Origin: Pipra filicauda
Taxonomy: Eukaryota > Chordata > Aves > Passeriformes > Pipridae
Assembly: GCF_003945595.2 (NCBI RefSeq)
Contig: NW_024104303.1
Span: 529,083 to 593,082 of the forward strand
Reading direction: 5' to 3'
Length of the DNA stretch: 64,000 nucleotides
A program made the position numbers and the translations under genes. The notes beneath the pieces were generated by a model. That model was not told the DNA's origin. It made no database searches and saw nothing but the letters and a program-made list of their open reading frames with translations. Positions 32,801 to 44,590 of the stretch are shown here, in pieces; position 1 is the stretch's first letter; each line of letters starts with the position of its first letter.

Positions 32801-35800
32801 TCAGGACAGTCATATGTTAAGCATCTAGTTCAGAAGAGCATGCAGAACACTGTCCCTGTATACCATTAAGCCAAATATCATGAGTGACAATGTCATTCCT
32901 TATACCCCATTGTATAGTTAGGATCTGTAATAAAAAACCAGAAGCCAGTTTCTATCACTTTTGACGCAAGTATTCAGGAGCAGTCCTGCTGATATTACTA
33001 TGATACGACAGTAATCTGCAAAGTATCTGTTAGCAATATTCAAATTTAATTTTATGTGGAATGAGGGTTGCTGCTACTATGCCACAGATTTCAAGGAGTT
33101 GTGATCCAGTCTAACCAATACCACAATATTGTTCACAGTGTTTCAGCTCTGAAGTACGTCTCCAGACACCAAGATAATGAAACTGGGACCATTTCTCATT
33201 CACGTCTTTGTCCTCCAGTACGAAGTTTTAATTGACAGTATATGATTTGGGATGGAATAACAAACCTCTCATCATTGATTGTTGACTCAAACAGTACAGC
33301 AATATGGCAGAAGTCTAATGGTGAATGAGTTCCTGCCATGGATTAGTGATTCAGTCCTAAGCAGAGGAGTGGCCATCCTACCATTAACTCCTGCCTCTTT
33401 GTTGCCTAAGCAGTAAAGATCCTCTTAGAGCCCACAGATTTTGGCTAGAGCTTTCCTGTTGGCATCAGCCTCTGAAGGAGAAGAAAGCTAAAGTCTCTGT
33501 GTTTAATCTTTTCTGAAAATTAGGTGGGCCTGTTCATTTGTCTCCTGTGGGTAAAGTGAAAGCTTCTTTAGTCTAGGGAAGTAATTAATGGTGATGCTGT
33601 TTTTAACTTGTTCAGAAAAACCTAAATTCTTGTTTATTTCTTCATTCATTTCTGTTAGCATTTGAGTGAAGAGAAGGGTTAATTAAACAGCAAATACCAT
33701 CAAGAAGCAGGATGCAAAAAGTTATTTCAGAGGGCTGATTCAGTGCAGTATTTTTGTGAAATTCAGGTCATACACTTTTCTGTTTTTCATTCTTGCACAT
33801 GAAAATGCATGAGAAAGCAAGTATGGCATTGCAGAGCCTTTGGTCACGTTTTGAGAGAGCTGTCTCTCTAAGAGAAGCTAAGCAGTGATTTTGACTTCTA
33901 CAAGCAAGCTTTGCAAAGATAGAATGTATTTTTGTACTGTGTAAAGTTACAGAAAGATGAAAGAGGAAACCCCCTTAGCTTTTATTGCAAGATGCTGAAA
34001 AGAAAACTCTCCAGACAGGAAATGTATAGGAAATTCTTTGGCCTGATTCTGCCTTGAAACCGTTAAAGAACGGTTTCACCTGGCTACACAGTAGAGTAAT
34101 CTTCTGGATGAGTGTTTGAGGCGAATTTGACTGGGATGTGTGTTTGCTTCCACAGACAATTTCAACATGTAACTCCTGGTACACAGAAGACTAGAGATAA
34201 TAAGTTGTTTGCTGAATGTTTTGTTTGCATTTTCTCTGTTTTAATTGGTCTTATGCAGACTTACTGAATGTATGGAGAGTAGTGGGAAACAGTATGTATT
34301 TAATATGATTAATTATGTTTGCATATTCAGTAGAAAATAGTTTATAAAATATTATATGTTCTGTTTTTCCCGGAAAAAGTTCAACAGCAGGTGAGTACTG
34401 TGCTTTAAAATGTCTCTTTTGAAGATGAGTCTTATTTGGTGCTCAGCTTATTGTTGTAAATAAAAATTCCTCGCGTGTTCTGGTGAATAGTTGCAGGTGA
34501 GAAAGGTCAAAGTAGCCACATAAGAACACCAGGTATATTAAAATGGGAAAACAAGTAGTTACCTGAGCTGTGAAACTCTGGAGTTAACCTCCTTATTACT
34601 GCAAACTGAGACAGTGACTCCACAGTATCTCCAAGTGTGTCAGTCACAAGCTCAGTCTATGCAGCAGTACTTGCCTATTCTTTGAAAGGCTTTTAAGTAA
34701 ACAGCTGTCTGCTGCAGACTATTTGAGAGCTGGAGGTTATGGGTCTTAGCAACAAACAACAAACTGCAGGGCAAAGTTGACTGTTGACTGTTTAAAAGTA
34801 CCTTCATTTCCTGCCAACGCTTAACTGTTCAAGGCTAGTTTTCTTTAAAGTCTTCTTTCCGTGACCTTTGTCAGATTTCAAGATCTCTGGATTTGATCAT
34901 GCAGGATCTCTGTTTTTGAGCATTACTGAACGGGTGTGTCAGATATGACAGTAATCTCCCTGGAGTTCATTCCCATACTGCTTGTATTTTGCTGGCTCAG
35001 AGAGAATGACTGTTTATAAAGTCACAACTGGAGTATCCCTTCATCATGCCATCAGCAGAAGTTAAAAAAAGCACTTCTCTGCTGGTTTTGTGTAACTGCT
35101 GCTTGCTGACAAATTGGCTGAAAGCTAATCTTTCAACTATTTGGGAGAGGATTTTTTATGGCATTTACATCCTATTGTGAGGGCACAGGGTGTAGCACAC
35201 CAAATTTCTTCTTGCTTAGGAAGGTGTTGCTTTCTCGTGGTGATTAAGAAAAAAGAAGCATCTTTTTCTCTTCTGTTTTGCCCCTCGGCAAAACTTAGGG
35301 CAACTGTTTTCAGAAGAATTTAGTGCTAGGCACACACAGCCTAGTAAAATTTTCATGGATATGATTTCTCTTAAATGAAACAATGGAACAAACAAAATCT
35401 CATAAGAATTCATCAGCTGCTGATAGGATACGATTTTGGTATTTCTGTGCAAATTTAAATAATGCACAGAATAAAATGTTTGTTCTCTGTCTTTATTCAT
35501 AAAATCTTCAGTACTAGAACAAAAGTCTAACTGAGCACCTATCTACCCTATCACCTACTAATTGCCTACATTTAGTGATGATATACTCTTTTTCAAGTAT
35601 AAGAGTAAACAAAGCTCTAATGCAACCTGTCTCACTATTAAAACCATTCTTTGTTGCCAGAGTAGGTTAGATGGAACAACACAAAGTCTAAGCTCTTTTT
35701 TTTTCTAAGAACAACAATGCCAAGTATTCCCCTGTAGAGAAGATGAATAGAGCTATACAAAAGAAGTGGCAGCTTTACAGTTGCTTTCTAATAATTCTAT

Positions 35801-36461
35801 ACAATTCAATAGAAAACTGAGTCCACTACTGAATTTCTGAAGGTGGGTCAAGAAAAGTAACAATCTCCATGCAGTTCTGTGGGAAACAGGAGTTATTTCT
35901 GTGCAATACTGTAGTTTTCACTCTAACTAGGTTCCATGACATTTGCAAAAGCAAATTGCTCAGTAATTTAAAATGGAGAACAAATAAGAAGTTTTGCATG
36001 GGGATTTTGTTTCCCTACAGAGAAGAGCAGTACAGCTATGGCAAATGTTTGAGGCACCACTGGTCACTTCAGGAGCAGTTAGATAAACCTTCTAAATTGT
36101 CACATAGTATTTTGTCTACTAAACTTATACACACATTTTATATGCTATATGATCTCTGTAAAAATGCAGCAAATGAAAAGGTTGGGTTTAAAATCAGGAG
36201 ATTATACGAGGTTTGTTGAAATCCCAACTTTATAACTTGAGAGCCTTTATTTGGGTAGATATTTAAAAAGAACAGAGAAGTTAATTCCATAATACTTTGA
36301 AAAATGAGGTACCTTTTTTTTGCTTTGAATTCATCATCAAGTTAGTGGTTGGCCAGTTTTTAAGGCTAGCTTGTTACATATTTTCCGATTATAATTACTA
36401 GAAAATTGTGGTAAAACAGTAACAAACTGTCAAGATCAGACTCGAGCTTACCACTGATGTG

Positions 36462-36481
36462 TATTGTTTCTATATCCTTAG
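36462..36481 (+). other. MOB3B: Candidate splice acceptor for the first MOB3B coding exon
   Basis: A pyrimidine-rich stretch ends in CCTTAG at 36481, 191 bases before the start codon. It is the better of two visible acceptors by tract length. The other is CTCTTTTCAG ending at 36608. Sequence alone cannot decide between them. Choosing the upstream one would place a 12-codon upstream ORF (36486-36524) in the 5' untranslated region. Confidence 0.45.
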
Positions 36482-36672
36482 GGACATGAAGCCTTTTGAG
36501 GAGGCTTTCAAGAGGAAGAGCTAATAGATTGCTACAAAGTTGATACGAGCTTCTCTGGGAAAAAGAGCAGGACCTGGAGGACCTGTGATAGGGAGCAACT
36601 CTTTTCAGATACCTGCATTAAATCTCAGACGTGCATTTCTGCCAGCTGCTGCAGAGCAGAAGGTTAGCAGAC

Positions 36673-37086
36673 ATGTCCATAGCACTCAAGCAAGTCTTTA
36701 ATAAAGATAAGACTTTCCGTCCAAAACGCAAGTTTGAGCCTGGAACCCAGAGGTTTGAACTTCACAAACGAGCGCAGGCATCTCTCAACTCAGGCCTGGA
36801 CTTGAAAGCAGCTGTGCAGGTGCCCAGTGGAGAAGACCAAAATGACTGGGTGGCTGTTCATGTGGTTGACTTCTTCAATAGGATCAACCTCATTTATGGA
36901 ACTATCTGTGAGTTCTGCACAGAGAAGAGCTGCCCAGTGATGTCTGGAGGCCCTAAGTACGAGTACCGGTGGCAGGATGACTTGAAGTACAAGAAGCCCA
37001 CAGCATTGCCAGCACCCCAATATATGAATCTTCTCATGGACTGGATCGAGATGCAAATCAACAATGAGAACATATTTCCTACAAGA
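36673..37086 (+). CDS. MOB3B: MOB3B (MOB kinase activator 3B), first coding exon, residues 1-138
   Basis: MOB proteins are small zinc-binding adaptors that bind and regulate NDR/LATS and, for the MOB3 group, STE20-type (MST) kinases of the Hippo network. The exon starts [20 protein letters not shown] and runs as typical MOB3B to [10 protein letters not shown]. The EFC and SCPVMSGG cysteines are the first two ligands of the MOB zinc site; the two histidine ligands come from a later exon. The start is the ATG at 36673, with G at -3. A longer open frame back to 36631 needs GTG and does not match the family. The exon ends in phase 0 before GTAAGT at 37087; the second GTAAGT four bases later would break the expected V-G continuation. 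Family length is about 216 residues, so about 78 are missing and no later exon is visible in the remaining 27 kb. Near identity to mammalian MOB3B makes the B paralogue likely over MOB3A or MOB3C, helped by the IFNK neighbour. Confidence 0.96.
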
Positions 37087-37092
37087 GTAAGT
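37087..37092 (+). other. MOB3B: MOB3B splice donor
   Basis: AGA|GTAAGT follows codon 138 in phase 0. An overlapping GTAAGT begins at 37091. The first is preferred because it keeps the MOB family reading frame. Confidence 0.85.
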
Positions 37093-40000
37093 AAGTGCGA
37101 GGAAGATGTCCTAAAGCATAAACTGCCTTTCATTCTGTGTGCTAAGCATGTTCTCTTCCCACCTTCATTTTTAGGGAAGTCGAGTCATTCAAGTCATTAA
37201 ACAGCAGGTGGGGAGGAGGAGGCTTCAGAAATAATGGGAAATGTATGAAATGTTAACTGTGGCTGCTAGATAGGGTGGAGTTTGTTAGTCTTAAATATTT
37301 GTCTCTGGTGAGCCTCTGGAGTTAATCAGTGAGGGTCGTCAGCATTGCATTAATACCTTCTTGTAAGCTAATCAAATTTGCATGGCTTTGCACTTTACCT
37401 GTCCACTTAGACAGATCCAGAATGGATACAGTATTTACAGTGGATGGAAAGCAAAACTAAAGCTGTGGCTGTATGGAAAAAAAATTACAAAAAAAAAAGA
37501 CAGATACCTTAGAGATGTCGATGTACTTACATGATTTTTAGCAGTTTTAATTAGTGGGTCCTAATTTACTGCTTTGAAGTGGAAAAGCTGGGAGCTTGCT
37601 GTAAGATGTGAACTTGCTGTGAGATGTTGTATATTACTGCTTGGCCCAAACTGGTACCAAACAAGAAAATAATATATTTGGGTTAGTTCAGGCCAATATT
37701 TTGCAGTTTATATACAGATAGAGCCTGTGGCTTGTTGGTAGATGATGTGTTTGTCAGTAATTCCTGACCTTTGAAATACATTATTCTCAGCCTTGACAGC
37801 TAGTTGTCTGGACAAACTTGTGGTTTGTTTCCCAATTCCTACCAGTTCTACACTGATAGGTAGAAGAATGCAGTAACTGTATTTTTTAATTTGGACTTGG
37901 ACAACACAGCAAGAAGGAGGATTTCAGAAGAAGCAGTATCATATATTTTGTGTAGTGAAAAGTGAGTTTGATTTCTCAAGCATTTGTTGGTTTATGTTTC
38001 ATCAGGATGAATGATTTTTAAAATTTAATGTGGGTTGAAGATGCAGAGAAATATGTGATTTTGCTTCCACTGGCATTTCTGCAGGCTTTTATACCGAGTT
38101 TCCACCTTGGAGTATTCCAATATTGCTCTGTTTTCTTGTGGTTTGCATATGCAGGAAGTGTGGTATGTCAGCAAATATGGGGAGCAGGTAGCACACAGGC
38201 ATGCTGATGGGTTACTGAACAAACAATCTGTAACACACAAGCTTTCAGCTCTACATGCTCCCCCATTTTATTTGTAGTAAGATACTTCTGGAGGAACTTT
38301 TATCCTGATGGCTTACCTATTGTAAGCCTAAGAACGGAATCAGTAAATACTCTCAATCTACAGGTTTTTTCCTCCCAGCAGCTTCTGCTGTTGTTGATTA
38401 AATCAAACCTGAAGAAACTGAAGAAGGGTAAAGACCTGTTGTCTCTAGAATGGGACTTGACTCTGATAGAAGTCAAAACAGGAAACCTTGATGTCCATAA
38501 ACATCTTTGTCTCACTTTGAATTGACCCAAATGAAGGGGAAAAGTCTGCTTGAGCCTTCATGGAGTGTTGGACTGTGCTATGTTCATATTGCAGACCAAG
38601 ATGACTGGACAGTCCCATAAAGAGATTTTCTAGATACCTTTGGGACATTATTCCATAGAGCGGCACTTGTACCTGTATTCCTCTCTCCTCTCCTCTTGAG
38701 CCTTTTTTGCAGATACTGTACTGACCCCCTGCACACTTTTCTTTATCTTTTCGATTCACTGGTTTTCATGTGAAACTATTGGTAAAATTCCTTGGCAGGC
38801 CTTAGGTCTTGCAATTCAGAAACATATATGCTGTGTTGAATGTGTTCTTCTGGGTACCTCTTCTGTCAGCAAGTCCCTAGTTAGGCGCTCAAAACAGTCA
38901 ATGGGAAACTTGGATCTGCTCCTGGGGTAAGTAACCTTTTCCTTCAAGAGAATCTTTCTGATTTATTTGGAGATCAATCACCTATTTGTAAAATGGAGAT
39001 GATACTACCTACCAGCCTATCTGAGTACTGCTTATAAAGCTGTTGAATGCAATGCAGTCACTAGGCATGTGTATTGTTACATGCTTTGTATTTCACAATT
39101 GATCAGAGAGAGAACCTTTGTTATTGTGTTGGGTACTGTTTGTTCCTACATGTTCTGCAGCAGCCTCTGGTTAGATACACCAAAGAGTTCAGAGGCAGAG
39201 TACTAATGCAAACCTCTATTTGCAGATTGAAAATAATGAAAATAATGATCGTTCGTTCCTTAAGCAGCTGAAGTAGATCTTGGAAGATGATATACTCAGA
39301 AAACAAAACATGCTTATATATGTCCTTACTAATAGTGCAACAGTTTTAAAGCATTGAGTGGCTGTAACTTAAAGAGATTAATTTGAATCTTTCTAGTCTG
39401 CAGATAATTGTTCTGAAAAAAATGTATGTCTAGTGGATGGTATTTGGGCTGACTTCTCCATTGGCAAATGAGTTTGGTGAAGAGACCCAGACTGGATTAA
39501 TAAGAGTTGATCACAGAAACACTGAATACACCTTTCTCAGCTTAATCCTAATAAACTTTTCCTCTTTCATTTGACATATCTCATGCAAACTATCTAAATA
39601 GAGTTTTCAAGAACTGTGATTAAGCACAGTTTTCACCGAAGAGCTAGTTTCAATGAAACTAATTTCAGAATAGGGATGGCCGGGGGGGTGATCTTCTATT
39701 TTGTGATGGTGTTGTTCCACTGTGGTTTAAAAAAAAGACCATAAGTGCAGTTGAGTTATAAATGTTATAGATGTTGTATTAACCCTCTCAGTGCCTACAC
39801 TGACACTACGGCCTCTGGCCTCTTCCCAATCGCTCTACGTCCTGTTGTCTGGTGCTATTTCCTCTCTTCCTCCAGTCATTCTGGTCTATTCATTTCCTAG
39901 TAAAGAGCCTCTTCTCTCAGCCACTCTCCTACTAATACTGAGCTGCATGGCAGGAAACAAGGGACCCTCATATGGGAATAGAAGAACTGTCAAGAATTGT

Positions 40001-40866
40001 GTGCAGGCAACAAAAACAGGTGCTGAGTACCAGGATTACTTCTTTGTATAGCAAAACTTTAAAGACTGTCCTTGTAAAATGGCCTCACAGTCTGTTGAGG
40101 ATTATAGACATTTCCATTATTCTCAATTTCTGTTATCCATTTTAAGTGGATTTAAGGCATGTAAGAGACTGACAACTCTGGAAACAAGTTCTGCATGTAG
40201 CCACATGCAGACCTGTCTCAGCCCTCAGTGTGTGGGAATGCAGGAACAGAACAGAGGAGAGTCTGTATGCCTGCTTAGGCCACTCTGGTGGAGGTATCCG
40301 TATTAGTCCCAAACAAGCATTTTTTTAGTGTGCTTGAGGTTAATTTGGCTTTAGGGTAAACTCTTTTTCTTCAGTAGATAGTAATTGCTTTCCCAGGCAT
40401 TTAGCAATCTCACAATTTAACACTATTCAAGGCTTATATTTCGCAGGCTCATATAGACAACATAAATATTTTATAGCCTCCAAGTACCTTTTCTTCCCAC
40501 TGTCTACTTTTTTCAGCTCTATGCTTTTTTGGTAAACAGTCTGAAGAAATATTTTGGAGTTGAAAAAAGTAGATCCTTAAGACACATGCAGGTTCTTTTG
40601 AACTGTAATCGTCAGCTTTCATCATATGACTTTGGACAGTGTCAAAAAAGGAGTTAAGAAAGCAAGCAGCTTTCTTAACTAATTCTGTCTTGTTTGGATT
40701 TTCTAGTGAATGAAATGGAGTTTTTTTCTGTTGTAAGAGTCACTGGGAAAAATACACAGATATTTAAGGCCACAGGGGATTATGGCGTTTATTCTCATCT
40801 GACCTCCAGCATAACACAGGTCGGAGAACATCACCACATGTACCTGCAGGTCTAGGCCCAGTCCTT

Positions 40867-40891
40867 ACACACACACACACACACACACACA
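40867..40891. repeat. (CA)12 microsatellite
   Basis: An uninterrupted AC dinucleotide repeat of about 25 bases. Confidence 0.95.
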
Positions 40892-43800
40892 GAGTGAGTT
40901 GATTCTGACCCATATCAATAATTCAGTGAGATTTGGATCCAGGATCTCACAGTGTCATCTTCATCCTTCAGGGTTTTCAAAACCAAGCAGAATAAAACCC
41001 TGAGCACTCTGATCCGATGGCTGTATAAAGTAGCATGCTGGGCTGCAAACCTCGCAAAATCTGTGCCAGCCCTAATTATCCTGTGACTCCTAATTCTAAT
41101 TTCAACACTACCAGGCTACCTGAGGAACAAGAGCTAAATTGATTAATAACTGGTTAAGCAGTGTAAGAAGCTGAAATTTGACATTAAAGGAAGTACAAAG
41201 TCATTTTTAAGTTATGAGACTTTTTGTAGAGGAGGATCTAAAGGGTTATTAAGTTACTGTAGTAAAATAGCCTAATTATGGCTTATCAAAATGAAAACAT
41301 ACTTTTAAAATGTTTAAAGCTAGGATTGCAGCTGAAAAGTTACTGTATCTTTAGAAATACACTGGCTGGTCCATGTTTGACTAGTAAATTTTGATAGCTG
41401 TCAGCTTCAGAGCTTTTTGCACAGAGCATGTGTGTGATGCTGCTTCCAAAAGAGGAGCCCAGTATGTTGCAACAATGCATCTGCAAAACCAGAGCAAGAC
41501 TCTGGAGGGCCCTTGCAGGTATGATTCAGATTTTTCAATGGTTTCTTACTAGTATTGAGCTAGAATTTTTCTGAATCTCTATCCAGTAATAAAAATTACT
41601 AATTAGGTCACTTTTCTGCAGGGACAGGAGAGCAGCTGACTGGTGAATAGGCTCTGCTCAACTACTTTTTCTGAGCAAAGGCCTCTTCACAATACAGCCT
41701 GTAGAAATGTGAGGAGAGTGGCTTCATTCGCTTTTTCATGCAGTTATCCCTTTCTCACTGCTGTTCCAAAGTATGAGGAGGTGTTTGTGGTGTGCACAAA
41801 GTGGCATTTGCTGGCACTTGCTGCATATACTTTTTCTTCATTTTTTCCCAGCCACTGCAATTGCACTATCCAGGAACTGCAGTTGCTTCATGCACACTTG
41901 CCCTTCAATAAAAAAAATGTATAATCTCTTTAGACGGTTTGTTTCTTTCTTTTTTTAAGGCAAAACTTTGCCAGGGGCCACAGGGAGCAGGAAGATTGCT
42001 GGCAGGAAGAGTGGTCATTCAGTCATCCAGTGATGGACACATATAGCTGTAGGCTACCACCTGAAGACTGATGTAAAATCCAAACAATCCTTTCAGCTTA
42101 ATCCTTACACCTGCCACACTATTGCTGGATTTGGGCTATAGAACAATTTTGTTTTGTAACACTTATCTTCTTTTCCCTTTTGCTTCCCTTTCTTGATCAC
42201 TCCTTCAGCATGGATGTGCTTACCAAGAGCTTTGAATTAACCACTAAGTGCCTGGAAAATATCAGATACTTTACTCCTAGATTATATGTCAGACCTTCCT
42301 CCTCTCCCATTTTTCCAGTTCCTGTGGTTCAGGATCTAACTGATGCTTCTAAGTAAACTAAGCTGGCGGATGAACCAGCCCACAAACTTAGCATCCTTCA
42401 AGAGTATCATCACAGAAGATTGATGAAAATTGCCTTGACCCCATCTGGATGGTGAGTGATGCAGTTTACTAGAAGCTGCCTATCTGGTCTTCATAGCATT
42501 GCATTACTTTCTTGCAGACTGATTATACTTTGGAGCAATTCGATTCCCTATTTTTGTCTGATATCTAAAGTGCCCTGAGTAGTTTAGGTATTCTACTTAT
42601 ACAAGAATAGGGACTGAAGTTTAGGAGTAGTCTAGGCAGTCCTCAAGCCCAATCATTGTTGGCAGACAGGTCATTGCTCCCAAAGCTATCTTTTCCAGGT
42701 ACCTTGCTTAGTGTATCCTCTTGACCTGTTGTTGGATGCGCCATTTGAGGTATGTATATCTCCACTTCCAGCTAAGACATGAATTAACCCTTCATTAATT
42801 CTTCCATCTAGTTCTGATAATAATAGAAAGTACTTGCAATAGAAAGTAAGCGCAAATTCTTTTGCACATTCTTTGCATTTGCATGAGAAGAATTTGGCAC
42901 TCCTGGTATGAAGAACTGCTGACTCACCTGGAGAATGTATATTAGAAGTCTGATGCCTCATATGCCATATTTTCTGTATTATGGTAATCATTAAGGGCTA
43001 ATTTCTCTAATTCGTAGAAAAACAGGTCTCAGTAGCTTTCTTCTTCCATTCTCCATGCTCCAGAAACTTGAAAGAAAAAAAAAAAAACACAAAGAACTTC
43101 AGTGGTAGCAGGAATGGTTGAGGGAAAGCTCACGGGGAGAGGGATGTGTTAGCTGGGTTTGCAAAAACTGAAAGGTTTCAGGATCGCTGCTCACTGATAC
43201 TGTTTTGGGAGGAAGAAAGAAGTACAGAGCACCTGCAAGAAGTGGTGTCCCACGTGGGAACTGAAGTGGTCTGTCCAGTAGCTGCTATGTCCCTTGTTCT
43301 TGAGGAATTTAGCTCTCCAGCACATTATGATTGCATATGCTGTGGGACAGTACTTCAATTAGTCTCTTAGAGGATCAGCAAGTCTGCAACCACAGCTTCT
43401 ATCCTAACTGAGTTGGTGACCTCTTCTCTTTAGATACCTTCACAGCAGGCCTGATGTCTCCAGTGTCTTAATTCTATGGCATGCTGGGGCTGAGCTTGTG
43501 CCCAACTCAAGAGTGTGAGAAATGTGATGCCTTGCACGTAATTTGCCTTGGAAAGTGGGTTTGTGTGAAATGAGTACTTCGCATTCTTCAATTGTGTGCA
43601 TTCCTTTCCCTTATGAAAAAGGAGAATAGCTCCTTATTTGAAACCTTATAAAACAGACTTTGTGTCGTAGGCTGCAAAGCTGAATATGTGTGGGAGTAGA
43701 ATTTACATATCATAATGACCTTGCTGGTTCATTGTTTGGAACCCAAGCAAAATAAGACTCACAAGTATAAGTTTTATTGATGACTACTTTTTTGTTTATT

Positions 43801-44427
43801 TTGCCAAATTAAAGTTGTTATTTAACCTCGGAAATATAGTAGAAAATTCATGGTAGTCCCTACTCCCACAGAGTATTTTCATCCTTAAGGTCAGTCTTTT
43901 GAGGAGAACACCGGTACTTTGGGGGCCTGTTTTATTCAGAATCTAGCCAAGGGAGAGACGTATTTCAGGGGGATCTTCAGCTCCCCAGACAAATAGTAAC
44001 AATCATCAGAATGAACTATAGTCATAGAGGTATGAAGTTAAAATAATTTTGTCCTGTTTAAAGTACAGTCTCAATTTGACTTCACTATGGAGTGGCTAGA
44101 TTGCCACTTAGCATGTTTCTAAGGGAACTTCTGGAAAGTTTAAGTCAAGGACAAGGTCTTTGCTTCAGCCAGAAGCACCAACACTGCCTTTAAGTTTGGC
44201 CATCTTTCAAATAGAATTTTGGCCTTCCAGATTCACATAGAGTATGTAAATAGAGCAAAATCAGAAACCTTAGGAGAGGAAAAACTCATTAGTTGCTTTT
44301 AGGTAAGCTTCTCCTGTCTTTTATAGGTATTTTTTGGAGGAAAGTCAAATATGTATGTAAAAAATACATGGTTAAAAACCCATTGTGTGGATAAAAGCCA
44401 TGTGTGACCCTTTTTATCATAATGGTG

Positions 44428-44590
44428 TGGGCAGCAGGGCCCGGGCAGTGATCTTCCCCCTGTACTTGGCAAGGCCCCATCTTGAATGCTGGGTTCAGTT
44501 CTGGGCCCCTCACTACAAGAAGCACATTGAGGTGCTGGAGTGTGTCCAGAGAAGGGCTGGTGAAGGGTCTGGAGCACAAATCTTATGGAC
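44428..44590 (+). mobile_element. CR1 ORF2 fragment
   Basis: [23 protein letters not shown] in mixed frames (44476-44540) is the segment after the CR1 reverse transcriptase, with [10 protein letters not shown] following. Both ends are missing, including the 3' terminus, so this is an eroded piece. Confidence 0.8.

Larger units (their letters stand above)
21263..36481 (+). other. MOB3B: MOB3B intron 1, right part: transposon-poor
   Basis: About 15 kb without any CR1, LTR or SINE that I can recognise. Only simple tracts are seen, the main one at 26628-26802. No exon or RNA gene is supported. A possible recursive splice point (CAG|GTGAGT) lies at 34388-34396. The right end is set by the nearest good acceptor upstream of the MOB3B coding exon. 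Confidence 0.4.
37087..44427 (+). other. MOB3B: MOB3B intron 2, left part
   Basis: No exon, RNA gene or transposon was recognised. The only clear feature is the CA repeat at 40867-40891. With 21.3-36.5 kb, this makes about 23 kb nearly free of visible mobile elements on either side of the exon. Confidence 0.45.

Noticed and set aside
35869..36219. 116-codon ORF just upstream of the MOB3B exon
   Set aside because: No similarity to MOB or any family known to me, and no acceptor or donor fits it as an exon.
36631..36672. Upstream extension of the MOB3B frame to 36631
   Set aside because: It begins with GTG, not ATG, and the extra 14 residues are absent from MOB proteins. The family start is the ATG at 36673.
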